Positions 49,978 through 59,052 of a stretch of DNA of 64,000 nucleotides are shown piece by piece. This DNA is from Bacillus sp. RO1 (lineage in GTDB: Bacteria; Bacillota; Bacilli; Bacillales; Bacillaceae_I): assembly GCF_012524115.1 (NCBI RefSeq), contig NZ_JAAZWB010000062.1, forward strand, positions 59,306-123,305, read 5' to 3'. Numbering within the stretch: the first letter of the stretch is position 1; every line of letters starts with the position of its first letter. The notes beneath the pieces are model-generated. The model worked only from the letters and a program-made list of their open reading frames with translations. It ran no database searches and was not told the origin of the DNA. The position numbers were made by a program, and so were the translations under genes.

Positions 49978-51159
49978 ATGATAAAATGGTACGGTTTTTT
50001 AAATGATAATGAACAGAAAATCAGTGAGATGATTCACTGGTTAAGTACACATGAAAATTACAAGGGGTTAACGACCATTGATGAGCTGTTAAATGAATTG
50101 GATACTCCAGAAAAACGAATTATTTTTATCGATAAATCTATTTCTCCTAATTTCTACTCCTTGACGATGCAATTGAAGAAGCTAGATCCAAATAATTTTG
50201 TCATCATGGTGGGATACGACCTTAAAGAAGCCGACATCCGTTTGGCTATGAGAGCCGGGATGATGGATTGCATCAACTTGCAGGATGATATCGAATTGAT
50301 AAAAAATGGGCTGATTGAATCAAAAAGGCATATTGATTATTTGAAGAAGCAGGAAGCTCATGCACCAAGTTTCGCACAGAAAGAAGGAAGAATCATCACC
50401 TCCTCAAGTACTAAGGGAGGGGTAGGGAAAACGACATTTGCAGTAAATCTGGCGTACTCCCTTCAGAAAAAAAATCAATCAGTGATATTAGTTGATTTGC
50501 ACCTTCAATTTGGAGATGTTGCGATGTTCTGTGATGTCAAACCCAAAAAGACCATTTATGAATGGGTGAAGGAAGACTTTGATCGTAAAAACAGGAACGT
50601 GCAGGCCTATCTAACCAAAACATCCCTTGAAAATGTCTCAATTCTTGCTGCGCCACTTCGTCCTGAATTCTCCGAAATAATAAAGCCTGAGCATATCAGG
50701 GAATTATTTTTCGAATTAAAGAAGTGGTATGACATCATCATTGTAGATACACATTCGCATGTAGATGACCTGTTGCTGGAGACACTGGAGTTATCTGATG
50801 AGATATACTTGCTGACAAATGGTAATCTTCCATCAGTTAGAAATACAAAGCTATTTATGGATACTCTTCAATCACTGCAGCTCAAGGCAAAACCTCAGCT
50901 AGTAGTCAATGCTGTAAAAAAGGATGATCCGTTGAAATTAGAAAATATGAAAAAGATTCTCGGTGTAAAAGTCTTGACAGTCCTTCCTTCCGAAGAAAAG
51001 ATAGTTAAAAAATCAGTGGCAACAGGTGTTCCGTTTGTAGCAGATTCTCCAAAGAAAGGCTTATCTAAACGATTTACTAAAATGGCAGACGCTTGTCTTG
51101 AGCGTCATTTCTCATTCATGAGTAATGACGTTCTAATTGGTGCGGGGGGGAGAAAATAG
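49978..51159 (+). CDS. TadZ/CpaE-like localisation ATPase
   Basis: 393 residues: a receiver-like N-terminal domain (~1-115) and a MinD/ParA-type ATPase with deviant Walker A STKGGVGKTT, VDLHLQFGDVAMF and IIVDTHSHVDD. It would position the Tad machine at the cell pole or septum. Confidence 0.9.
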   Translation: MIKWYGFLNDNEQKISEMIHWLSTHENYKGLTTIDELLNELDTPEKRIIFIDKSISPNFYSLTMQLKKLDPNNFVIMVGYDLKEADIRLAMRAGMMDCINLQDDIELIKNGLIESKRHIDYLKKQEAHAPSFAQKEGRIITSSSTKGGVGKTTFAVNLAYSLQKKNQSVILVDLHLQFGDVAMFCDVKPKKTIYEWVKEDFDRKNRNVQAYLTKTSLENVSILAAPLRPEFSEIIKPEHIRELFFELKKWYDIIIVDTHSHVDDLLLETLELSDEIYLLTNGNLPSVRNTKLFMDTLQSLQLKAKPQLVVNAVKKDDPLKLENMKKILGVKVLTVLPSEEKIVKKSVATGVPFVADSPKKGLSKRFTKMADACLERHFSFMSNDVLIGAGGRK

Positions 51160-52514
51160 TGTCTCTATTGCGAAGGCTCGGTGTCGAGACAGATGTAGTG
51201 GAGGGTTCAAAAGGGTTAAAAGTATCCACCAATACGCTTACCAACACGAAAACGGTCTATCTACCTCAGTTTAAAGAGATTGAAATGCAACTTCATAACT
51301 ACTTAGTGGATAAATTGAAACAGCAGTCTTTAGAGGATAGGGAATTGGAAGGGAAAGTAGCTGAATTGAGTGATGAATTTTTCGTCAATCGGGATGACAT
51401 TCTTAATTATGAGGAGAAGCAAGCAGTCATACAAAATGTCATTTATGAGCTAACAGGGTACGGGCCAATCACCCCACTTCTTAATGACTCGGCAGTTACG
51501 GAGGTAATGGTAAATGGTCCAACTAAAATTTACGTGGAAAAACAGGGGAAAATAATTAAGACTCCTTTTACATTCAGAGACAATTCCCATGTATTAAAAG
51601 TAATGGAGCGAATTGTAGCCCCAATTGGAAGGCGGATAGATGAAAGTGTCCCTATGGTAGATGCACGTTTACCTGATGGTTCACGTGTTCATGCCATAAT
51701 TCCTCCATTGGCTATGAATGGTCCAACTCTAACCATACGAAAATTTCCTGATAATCCATTAACTATCCATGACCTCCTCCGAAATGAAGGGCTTTCCTAT
51801 GAAATGGCGGATTTTCTAAAATCTTGCGTAGAAGCAAAATTGAATATGATGATTAGTGGAGGAACTGGTTCAGGAAAGACGACTTGTTTGAATGTTTTAT
51901 CTTCCTTCATAACAGAGGATGAGCGAATTGTTACTATTGAAGATTCCGCAGAACTCAGGCTTTCACAAGAGCATGTTATCACTCTTGAAGCAAGACTTGC
52001 AAATGTGGAAGGGAAGGGAGAGGTTACCATCCGGGACCTGGTTAAGAACGCCTTGCGTATGAGACCTGATAGGATTATCGTCGGAGAGGTAAGAAGTGCT
52101 GAAGCTCTGGATATGTTACAGGCAATGAATACTGGGCATGATGGTAGCCTTGGAACTGGACATGCGAATTCCCCTAGAGACCTAATTTCACGACTAGAAG
52201 TGATGGTGATGATGGCAGGTTTTGATCTTCCAGTACGGGCGATCAGAGAGCAGATTGCGGGAGCGTTAGATTTGATAGTCCATCAAGTACGTCTCAAGGA
52301 CGGTAGTAGAAAAATAACCCATATAACCGAGGTGTTAGGGGTAATGAATGAGACCATTGTGCTGCAAGACCTTTTCAAATTTGAAGAGCTTGGGAAAAGT
52401 GATAACGGGAGAGTGAAAGGACGATTCTCATCAACGGGAATACGCCCTAGTTTCTTTGAAAAGTTTGAGGTACAAGGTATTAAAATTCAGCCATCCTGGT
52501 TTAGTGAGGAGTGA
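51159..52514 (+). CDS. TadA/CpaF secretion ATPase
   Basis: 451 residues: EVMVNGPTKIYVEKQGKI, Walker A SGGTGSGKTT, Asp box (IVTIEDSAELRL), Walker B MRPDRIIVGEVRSAEALDMLQAMNTGHDGSLGTGHANSP (in parts), the GspE-type hallmarks. Powers pilus assembly. GTG start overlaps the previous stop. Confidence 0.95.
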   Translation: MSLLRRLGVETDVVEGSKGLKVSTNTLTNTKTVYLPQFKEIEMQLHNYLVDKLKQQSLEDRELEGKVAELSDEFFVNRDDILNYEEKQAVIQNVIYELTGYGPITPLLNDSAVTEVMVNGPTKIYVEKQGKIIKTPFTFRDNSHVLKVMERIVAPIGRRIDESVPMVDARLPDGSRVHAIIPPLAMNGPTLTIRKFPDNPLTIHDLLRNEGLSYEMADFLKSCVEAKLNMMISGGTGSGKTTCLNVLSSFITEDERIVTIEDSAELRLSQEHVITLEARLANVEGKGEVTIRDLVKNALRMRPDRIIVGEVRSAEALDMLQAMNTGHDGSLGTGHANSPRDLISRLEVMVMMAGFDLPVRAIREQIAGALDLIVHQVRLKDGSRKITHITEVLGVMNETIVLQDLFKFEELGKSDNGRVKGRFSSTGIRPSFFEKFEVQGIKIQPSWFSEE

Positions 52515-52520
52515 TGAAAC

Positions 52521-53489
52521 CTGAATATAATAATTACATTAATTATATCAACGCTGTTCTTCCTTCTCCCATTTCTATTACTTATGAGACTTACCAATAG
52601 ACAAACAAAGGAAATGAAGAGGCTTAATAAATACTTACTTCTTTCCAACTCGTCAGCATTAGCTAATGAAAAAGATAAAAAGGAAAAGTTAAAGAAAAAA
52701 AGTAAAGCCATTCTAGGAATGGGGAATGTACTAGAAGGGAACTTCCAATTCAAGAATTTGCGACAGCAATTAATTTATGCTGGATATGAAATTGGCCCAG
52801 GAGAATATCTCGTAAGAACCATTCTTTTAGCAGGTATATTAGGTGGAATAATATACTTGATCATGTCTTCTCTATTAATAAGTGTTTTTTCTTTTTTTCT
52901 TGGGTTTGTTCTTCGTTCATTTTTATTAAAGCGTGCAATTAAAATACGAAATCAGTTAGCAACCCAACAGCTCATTCAAGCGCTTGGGATAATGGCAAAT
53001 AGTTTACGGGCAGGCTATAGCTTCTTGCAAGTAATCAAATTAATTTCAGAAGAGTCACCAAAGCCATTAGGCAAAGAGTTTGGAAAAGTCATTCAGAATG
53101 TTAATCTTGGACTATCCTTAGAAGAATCCTTTGAACAGCTGAAATCTAGCTTTAATAATCCCGATTTAGAAATGGTGCTAACCTCTATTCTCATTCAAAG
53201 GGAGAGTGGTGGCGACCTTTCTCGTCTTTTAGAAAGTATTCAAGAGACAATGATTGGTAGGATGAGAGTAAAAGATGAAGTCAGAACACTTACTGCACAA
53301 GGAAGGTTATCGATGTGGGTAATCATGTTTGTTCCTGTGGGAATTGCTCTTTATCTTCAAGTGGTCAATCCTGATTATTTTCATCTGATGTTTCAGCACA
53401 TACTTGGATGGGTCATGATTTTCATGGCAATATCCGGTATATTACTTGGCTGGTTTATAATTAATAAAATTGTAAGCATTGAGGTGTAG
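52521..53489 (+). CDS. TadB inner-membrane protein, probable CTG start
   Basis: The first in-frame ATG (52584) would omit a hydrophobic segment (NIIITLIISTLFFLLPFLLL) expected at the TadB N-terminus. The in-frame upstream region starts after a TGA at 52515, and CTG at 52521 lies 9 bp after GAGGAG, so it is the best start candidate (322 residues). The T2SSF domain follows: LGIMANSLRAGYSFLQVI, LILQRESGGDLSRLL-like, and C-terminal helices. The ATG at 52514 is in another frame and gives a 28-codon frame only. Confidence 0.82.
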   Translation: MNIIITLIISTLFFLLPFLLLMRLTNRQTKEMKRLNKYLLLSNSSALANEKDKKEKLKKKSKAILGMGNVLEGNFQFKNLRQQLIYAGYEIGPGEYLVRTILLAGILGGIIYLIMSSLLISVFSFFLGFVLRSFLLKRAIKIRNQLATQQLIQALGIMANSLRAGYSFLQVIKLISEESPKPLGKEFGKVIQNVNLGLSLEESFEQLKSSFNNPDLEMVLTSILIQRESGGDLSRLLESIQETMIGRMRVKDEVRTLTAQGRLSMWVIMFVPVGIALYLQVVNPDYFHLMFQHILGWVMIFMAISGILLGWFIINKIVSIEV

Positions 53490-53492
53490 AAG

Positions 53493-54401
53493 GTGGGCCA
53501 TTTTCTTTTTATTGTATTATCCTTTACAACCATGACGCTGATTTGTGTAGCAATAACCATGACAGTCTTTCGCTCCTCTTTAGCACTAGAACGGAGAATT
53601 GAAAACTTTTTTCCTAGTTCCGGATCCTTTAATGGTGGGAAAGTGGAGAAAGGAGATATAAGTGAGAAAGCAAAGGAAAAAGCAAGGGGAATTATACAAA
53701 ATATGATGAAAGAATCATCAAGAATCAACCTTGAAAAAAGACTTGATGAAGCAGGAAGACCAAATGGATGGACCTCTGTTGACTTCAGATTAATTCAAGC
53801 GACGTTGACTTTGATCTTGTTCTTTTGTTCAGTGGTCCTTTTTTTACCGGGCGCAAAGTCCATTTCATCGCTCCTTTTCTTAGTAGGCGTCATAAGCTTA
53901 TTTGGCCTGTACATTCCTAATTTCATGTTAAGTGTAAAAATCAAAAAACGGTTAAAGCTTATGGAAAGAATGATGCCAGACTTCTTTGATCTGCTCAATC
54001 TATCCATGGAGGCAGGGATGGGACTGGATGCTTCCTTTCGTAAAGTGTCTAAAACGCTTAAAGGTCCACTATCAGATGAATTTATGAAGATGATGGATGA
54101 TATGAAACTAGGTAAATCACGCAAAGAAGCTTATATGCTTTTGAGGGAAAGAGTGAAGATTGCTTCTTTTCAACAGGCAATCACATCCCTAATCCAAGCG
54201 GATCAATTGGGTATGGGCTTATCTAAAACTGTGAACCTACTTACAACTAGAATTAGGGAACAACGAGTTTTCACTGCGAGGGAGCATGCCATGAAAGCTC
54301 CTGTCAAAATGGTTTTTCCCTTAATGTTTCTGGTGTTTCCAGCCATTTTCATTGTATTGCTTGGACCGATGGTGATTTATATAATACAGAGTGGATTATG
54401 A
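53493..54401 (+). CDS. TadC inner-membrane protein
   Basis: 302 residues: N-terminal membrane helix, two central helices, T2SSF domain (MMPDFFDLLNLSMEAGMGLDASF, QADQLGMGLSKTVNLL) and C-terminal helices. GTG start 3 bp after tadB. Last gene of the operon. Confidence 0.92.
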   Translation: MGHFLFIVLSFTTMTLICVAITMTVFRSSLALERRIENFFPSSGSFNGGKVEKGDISEKAKEKARGIIQNMMKESSRINLEKRLDEAGRPNGWTSVDFRLIQATLTLILFFCSVVLFLPGAKSISSLLFLVGVISLFGLYIPNFMLSVKIKKRLKLMERMMPDFFDLLNLSMEAGMGLDASFRKVSKTLKGPLSDEFMKMMDDMKLGKSRKEAYMLLRERVKIASFQQAITSLIQADQLGMGLSKTVNLLTTRIREQRVFTAREHAMKAPVKMVFPLMFLVFPAIFIVLLGPMVIYIIQSGL

Positions 54402-54403
54402 AA

Positions 54404-54440
54404 AAACAGCATTCCCATTAAGGAGGGGATGCTGTTTTTG
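54404..54440 (+). terminator. Terminator of the Tad operon
   Basis: AAAACAGCATTCCC / GGGGATGCTGTTTTT stem with terminal T run. Confidence 0.85.
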
Positions 54441-54453
54441 AAGGTTTATAGCA

Positions 54454-55479
54454 TTATGTGAAATATTCAATCCGCGCCTGAGGAAAATAAGAATGGATAT
54501 ATTCAGACAATGTCTCTTTTATCTCGGTCGCTTCGTCCTTTGTATATACATACTTCCCGATCCCATAGCGTCCCCATTTATACTGACGCTTAGCTTCGTC
54601 TAGCTCCAGCTTTGTCATCGGATAGTTTTGTTGAATGACCCTTTTTGCAGGTTTGGTAAATCGGTGTTGAATTAATTCAAATGTAAGGTCCTCGGTAGCA
54701 TGTGCAGGAAGCTTATCATATAGCTTTTGGAATAATGTTTTATATCCTTCTTCCCAGCCTTCATGTAGGTAAATTGGTGCTACGATAAAACCGAGAGGAT
54801 AGTTTGCACCTGCAACTTTTGCAGCTGCTTCAATTCTCAAATCAAGAGAAGATGTTCCGGGCTCAAAGTTTTTTATGACATAATCGGCATTTACACTGAA
54901 ACGAAACCTTGTTTTCCCGCGATGGTCTGCATCAAGCAAGTGATCGACATGGTGAAATTTTGTCACGAACCGAAGAAGTCCATGTTCAGATTTCCCAAAG
55001 TACTCAATCGCTTTTTTCAAGGAATGCGTAAGATGATCAATACCCACAATATCCGATGTACAAGACGCTTCAAACCTAGTGATTTCGGGAGCCCGTTCTT
55101 GCATATATTTATCGGCTGCGTCAAAGATTTCGTCCAGGTTCACATAAGTCCTGATATAAGGCTTGCTTCCCATAGTTGTCTGCAAATAACAATAATGACA
55201 ATGGCCCATACAACCAGTGGCAAAAGGGATGGCATATTCAGCAGATGGTTTGGATGAATCAAACTTCAGTGTTTTTCTTACCCCGACAACTAATGTGGAT
55301 TTAGCTGTCCTGTATTTTTGAAAATCATTATCTCCAGGTAAATTTCTTATCTGGTTATGAGAGGTGGTTTCACGGATTTCAAGTCCCATCGATTCAAATT
55401 TCTCTTTTAATTCTACTCCTAGTGGATAGTCAAGCGCTTTAGGTTCAATATATACAAGCTGTGGAACAAACGGTTTCAT
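54454..55479 (-). CDS. splB: Spore photoproduct lyase SplB
   Basis: 341 residues. Radical-SAM iron-sulfur motif GCMGHCHYCY (CxxxCxxC), then EASCTSDIVG, whose Cys is the H-atom donor in B. subtilis SplB (Cys141), and FRFSVNADYVI. It repairs 5-thyminyl-5,6-dihydrothymine in germinating spores. Follows splA. Confidence 0.97.
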   Translation of the reverse strand: MKPFVPQLVYIEPKALDYPLGVELKEKFESMGLEIRETTSHNQIRNLPGDNDFQKYRTAKSTLVVGVRKTLKFDSSKPSAEYAIPFATGCMGHCHYCYLQTTMGSKPYIRTYVNLDEIFDAADKYMQERAPEITRFEASCTSDIVGIDHLTHSLKKAIEYFGKSEHGLLRFVTKFHHVDHLLDADHRGKTRFRFSVNADYVIKNFEPGTSSLDLRIEAAAKVAGANYPLGFIVAPIYLHEGWEEGYKTLFQKLYDKLPAHATEDLTFELIQHRFTKPAKRVIQQNYPMTKLELDEAKRQYKWGRYGIGKYVYTKDEATEIKETLSEYIHSYFPQARIEYFT

Positions 55480-55493
55480 GTACTGCCCCCCTT

Positions 55494-55751
55494 TTATTCG
55501 TAGGTTGGTCCAAAATACTCATTATATAATGCCTCTGCTTCTTCTAATGAAGTGAAAAAAACGAACTCATCCGATAATGGATAATACGTATCATAGAGAA
55601 AGATAGAAAGCTGCCCTTCCTCGTACGGATTTGCCATGATACTTGCCTGTTGGATGGATGCGACATTCTGTGTGTGCGGATTACGATAAAATAAGTACAC
55701 TACATCTCCTTCTTGAAGAGAGGTAGACGGAGCTTGTTGGTATATGTCCAT
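55494..55751 (-). CDS. splA: SplA, regulator of the spl operon
   Basis: 85 residues from an ATG 6 bp after CAGGTGA. GDVVYLFYRNPHTQNVASIQQASIM and the acidic C-terminus match SplA, which in B. subtilis lowers splB expression. Fourteen bp before splB. Confidence 0.92.
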   Translation of the reverse strand: MDIYQQAPSTSLQEGDVVYLFYRNPHTQNVASIQQASIMANPYEEGQLSIFLYDTYYPLSDEFVFFTSLEEAEALYNEYFGPTYE

Positions 55752-55952
55752 GTTAGTCACCTGCTTTTAATTGTTTCTTCTCATCAAAGTCAATAGGAAT
55801 TTAATTTTAGTGTTAAATGAATCGGGAATAATATCCTTGAGAAATATTGTAAAAATATTTAGTTATATAAAGTAATTTTTATGAATATTTTGAAACTTTT
55901 TACATGCGTTGTCCGTCTAACTTATTAGGGGAAAATGGGAGGTGGTCTCGCG

Positions 55953-56780
55953 ATGAATCACGTAGATTTACGACCAAAAAAAAGGTCAAAACTTCGCATT
56001 TGGCTTGGAACCCAGTTCTACATAGCCAAGAGATGGGTAGAGTGGAAGACAGGTAAGAAAATCTATGCAGAAGAATTGACAGAGGAATTATTGCCATATC
56101 AAGTTTTTTTACATAAAACTCCTACGCTTAGAAAGTTGAAGGATGTAGATATGTGGTACCAGTACAATAAGGTAATTAATTTAAAAATCGCCATGCAGAA
56201 GTTAAATGGTGTAGTTATTAGACCAGGTGAAACTTTCTCTTATTGGAAAATGATTGGAAAGCCGACGAAGAGCAAAGGGTATGTAGATGGAATGGTTCTT
56301 TTTTATGGTACGTTTAAGCCAGGGCTTGGAGGAGGCTTGTGTCAGATGTCAAATCTTATTTATTGGATGACATTGCACACACCTTTGACTGTGACAGAAC
56401 GATATCGCCACAGTTTTGATGTTTTCCCTGATTCTAGGAGAACGCAACCTTTTGGCAGTGGTGCAACCTGCTCATATAATTATCTGGATCTACAGATTAA
56501 AAATGATACAGAACAAGCTTTTCAGTTAAAGGTAAGAATGGAAGGAGACTTCTTGGTTGGGGAATGGAGGTCCGCAAATCCTCCAATTGTAAAGTATAAG
56601 GTGTATGAAAAAGACCATAGCATCACATCCGCTTATTGGGGAGGCTATTTACGTCATAATGTTATTCATCGTAAGGTGATGAACCTTCAGGGAATGGAAA
56701 TCGATGACCAATATGTAACCGAAAATCATGCTATTATGATGTATGAGCCGTTATTGGAAGCAACGGAACAAAGCGGCTAA
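55953..56780 (+). CDS. VanW-family protein
   Basis: 275 residues from an ATG 7 bp after GGGAGGTGG. The VanW core is GVVIRPGETFSYWKMIGKPTKSKGYVDGMV, GGGLCQMSNLIYW and RYRHSFDVFPDSRRTQPFGSGAT (each in part). No signal peptide. Function of VanW proteins is not established; some lie in vancomycin-resistance clusters, none of which is here. Confidence 0.88.
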   Translation: MNHVDLRPKKRSKLRIWLGTQFYIAKRWVEWKTGKKIYAEELTEELLPYQVFLHKTPTLRKLKDVDMWYQYNKVINLKIAMQKLNGVVIRPGETFSYWKMIGKPTKSKGYVDGMVLFYGTFKPGLGGGLCQMSNLIYWMTLHTPLTVTERYRHSFDVFPDSRRTQPFGSGATCSYNYLDLQIKNDTEQAFQLKVRMEGDFLVGEWRSANPPIVKYKVYEKDHSITSAYWGGYLRHNVIHRKVMNLQGMEIDDQYVTENHAIMMYEPLLEATEQSG

Positions 56781-56806
56781 ATGACGTTAATAAGGGTGTG
56801 TTGAAG

Positions 56807-57061
56807 ATGATTTCTATTCCTAAGGAAATGAAAGATCAAATGATTGGCCGGATCCAGGCATATTTCGAAGAGGAACGAGACGAAGAAATTGGCGAGTTAG
56901 GTGCCGATTTGTTGCTGGACATTTTTATGAAAGAATTGGGACCCTACTATTATAATCAGGGAATTGCCGATGCGAAGGCTTTGGTGGAAGAACGTTGGGG
57001 ATCCGTTGAAGAGGATATTGAAGCTTTGAAACGCTCTACTGGGGGCGGAAGATACAGGTAA
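56807..57061 (+). CDS. DUF2164 protein
   Basis: 84 residues: MISIPKEMKDQMIGRIQAYF, ELGADLLLDIFMKELGPYYYNQGIADAK (in part), the DUF2164 pattern. ATG at 56807 chosen, AAGGGTG 11 bp upstream. Function unknown. Confidence 0.8.
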   Translation: MISIPKEMKDQMIGRIQAYFEEERDEEIGELGADLLLDIFMKELGPYYYNQGIADAKALVEERWGSVEEDIEALKRSTGGGRYR

Positions 57062-57164
57062 GATGATTGACGAGTTTCTACCTATATAATGCTGGTTTTG
57101 GGAAACAACTTTTTTGGCTTTTGTTTAGAGCCAGAGAGGTTGTTTTTTTGCTCTGTTAAACACC

Positions 57165-57354
57165 GCTGTTGATTTCCGCACTAGGCTTCGCTTTCCTAGG
57201 GGCGTTTTGGGGAGCCTCCTCGGAAAAGCGCCAGCGGGGTCTCCCCTAAACGCTATTTCCCTCAGGACAGGGAAGGCTTCGACAGCGAAACATCGCACGA
57301 AGAAAGTGAATAGCATTTTCGAGGAGTCTTCACCTAATGCTTCAATTAACAGTT
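57165..57354. repeat. Interspersed palindromic repeat, copy 5 (with internal insertion)
   Basis: GCTGTTGATTTCCGC ... CAATTAACAGT. Carries the same extra ~58 nt as copy 3 (about 57265-57322, GGCTTCGACAGCG...GCATTTTCGAG) between CCCTCAGGAC and GAGTCTTC. Confidence 0.88.
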
Positions 57355-57459
57355 AGGTTGCTGCAGAAAAATCAAAAGTATGCTTTAACAGAGCCTTAAT
57401 TTTCGATTTCTAGAAATGTGTGCGATTTGGCGCGGGAGTATTTTACAAATAAAGGTAAT

Positions 57460-57525
57460 CGCCCGTATTTTTCTTTTTTCGCCCGTAACCACAAATTATC
57501 GCCCGAAAGTGGTTCAAAATCGCCC
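57460..57525. repeat. Second phased TCGCCCG array, four motifs
   Basis: CGCCC cores at 57460, 57480, 57500 and 57521 (20, 20, 21 bp). Flanks read TCGCCCGTA, TCGCCCGTAA, TCGCCCGAAA, TCGCCCGATT, as in the array at 746-871, 56.7 kb away. Confidence 0.85.
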
Positions 57526-57621
57526 GATTCCGTTTTTTGCTGCATTTTCTTGCCGCCATCAAGCTGCTAAAGCTATCCTTCAGTCTGCCCCTCTATCGGT
57601 GCAGACTTCGACAAAGGTCTC

Positions 57622-57660
57622 AAAAATCCTTTAGGGGTCTGACCCCCTAAAGGATTTTTT
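57622..57660. terminator. Strong hairpin without an adjacent upstream gene
   Basis: AAAAATCCTTTAGGGG / CCCCTAAAGGATTTTT, 16-bp perfect stem with a short loop and T/A runs on both sides. The nearest plus-strand stop is 560 bp upstream, so it may insulate the monooxygenase operon or terminate an unrecognised RNA. Confidence 0.75.
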
Positions 57661-57736
57661 TCTCCTTCGTCCAGAGAGTTTCTAAGTTTTGCTTTGTTGG
57701 TTTAGTGGAATGAAATGAGTATAGGTGGTGATGGTG

Positions 57737-59050
57737 TTGAAGGCGAATGTGTTGGTGATTGGGGGCGGTGTTGGCGGTTTGACGGTTGCGCTGAAGCTTG
57801 CGAAGTGTGGTGTTGGTGTGACGGTTGTGGAACAGGTTAAAGGGAGCCCACACATGTACAAGGGAGAATTAGTGCAGCCGAAGACGCTACAAATTTTCGA
57901 GAAAAATGGCATTCTTCCTAAGGTATTGCAATGTGGACATAAAATTAACCGCATAGAGTTGATAGAGAAGAAGAAGCTGAATAAATCAAACAAAAAACCG
58001 ATTCAATCTATGAGTTACAACATACTTCCGGACCCTTATAACTATGCATTGATGATCCCCCATGAAACATTAAAAACTATTCTACTCGAGGAAGCAAAAA
58101 AATATCCTTCCTTCAAATATATTCAACCTGGACGGTTCATCGGGTTTGATGGCAACAAGGCAAAGGTGAGAATGGACAAGGAAGAGGTGCTACTAGAAGC
58201 AGATTATTATGTTAGTGCAGAAGGGCGTAAGTCTAAGGTTCGTGAAACGATGGATGTGCCTAAGAAGGAAAAGAAATATGATCATCATTTTTTGACTGTT
58301 ACGTTTCCAAGGCCTGAAAGTATGAAAGAAGGAAAAATCATTTCTACAGATGATACCTTTCTGGGGCTTTTCCCTTTGCCAGACAATCTTGTGCGGAGCG
58401 TATATTTAATTCCAAAAGGCTCTTATAAAAAGATGATTGAAGAAGGGCTTGAAGCCTTTTACCAAAAATATTTAGAACTCTGCCCAGAACTAGATGGATT
58501 TGTTCAGAGAATAGATTCCTGGAAAAAAATTCAGCTCATGATTCCGGTGCATTATCACGTTTCAAACTATGTGAAAGGCAACATAGCATTGCTTGGGGAT
58601 GCGGCTCATAGCGTTCATCCAATGGCAGGCGAGGGAATGAACTTGGCGATTCAGGATGGAGACGTACTTGGAGAATTGCTGTGTTGGATGTATGACCAAG
58701 AAAGACACTCCCCTGAATATCTATCTTTTTATGAAGAAGTAAGAAAACCAAGGGTTCGGCATGTATTGAAATTGAGTCACCTATCCGCTCTGGCCTATTC
58801 CCGTCCTCTCAAATCTTTTGTGACGTGGAGAAGCAAAGTGATGGATCAACTCACAAATGATCCTGTTCTTCATACCAAACATATGTTGAATATTTCTGGT
58901 TTGGGTATTTGGAAGGAATCCCTAGTGGATAGGGTCATTCAGTCTGGTGTTGCTCCGAAAAGGAAAGAACGGGATCAGCAGGTCATTGACCGCCGTCATT
59001 TTTTTACAGAAGAAGAAGATTACCCATGGAGAAATAAGGAGGAAGCATAG
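57737..59050 (+). CDS. FAD-dependent monooxygenase (UbiH/PHBH type)
   Basis: About 437 residues from a TTG (ATG at 57731 also possible; AGGTGG at 57723). GGGVGGLTVALKLAKCG binds FAD ADP; KGELVQPKTLQIFEKNG and the second FAD motif GDAAHSVHPMAGEGMNLAIQDG follow. C-terminal ~90 residues are helical. Hydroxylates an aromatic or polyketide-like substrate in related enzymes. Two bp before a methyltransferase, suggesting sequential tailoring of one small molecule, possibly a quinone. Confidence 0.85.
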   Translation: MKANVLVIGGGVGGLTVALKLAKCGVGVTVVEQVKGSPHMYKGELVQPKTLQIFEKNGILPKVLQCGHKINRIELIEKKKLNKSNKKPIQSMSYNILPDPYNYALMIPHETLKTILLEEAKKYPSFKYIQPGRFIGFDGNKAKVRMDKEEVLLEADYYVSAEGRKSKVRETMDVPKKEKKYDHHFLTVTFPRPESMKEGKIISTDDTFLGLFPLPDNLVRSVYLIPKGSYKKMIEEGLEAFYQKYLELCPELDGFVQRIDSWKKIQLMIPVHYHVSNYVKGNIALLGDAAHSVHPMAGEGMNLAIQDGDVLGELLCWMYDQERHSPEYLSFYEEVRKPRVRHVLKLSHLSALAYSRPLKSFVTWRSKVMDQLTNDPVLHTKHMLNISGLGIWKESLVDRVIQSGVAPKRKERDQQVIDRRHFFTEEEDYPWRNKEEA

Positions 59051-59052
59051 GT

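Larger units (their letters stand above)
57062..57736. other. Gene-free interval with two repeat types and a strong hairpin
   Basis: Holds interspersed repeat copy 5, the second TCGCCCG array and a 16-bp hairpin. No supported gene. Confidence 0.65.

Noticed and set aside
55953..56780. Vancomycin-resistance cluster suggested by VanW
   Set aside because: No VanRS, VanHAX or related genes nearby; VanW-family proteins are common in Bacillaceae genomes.
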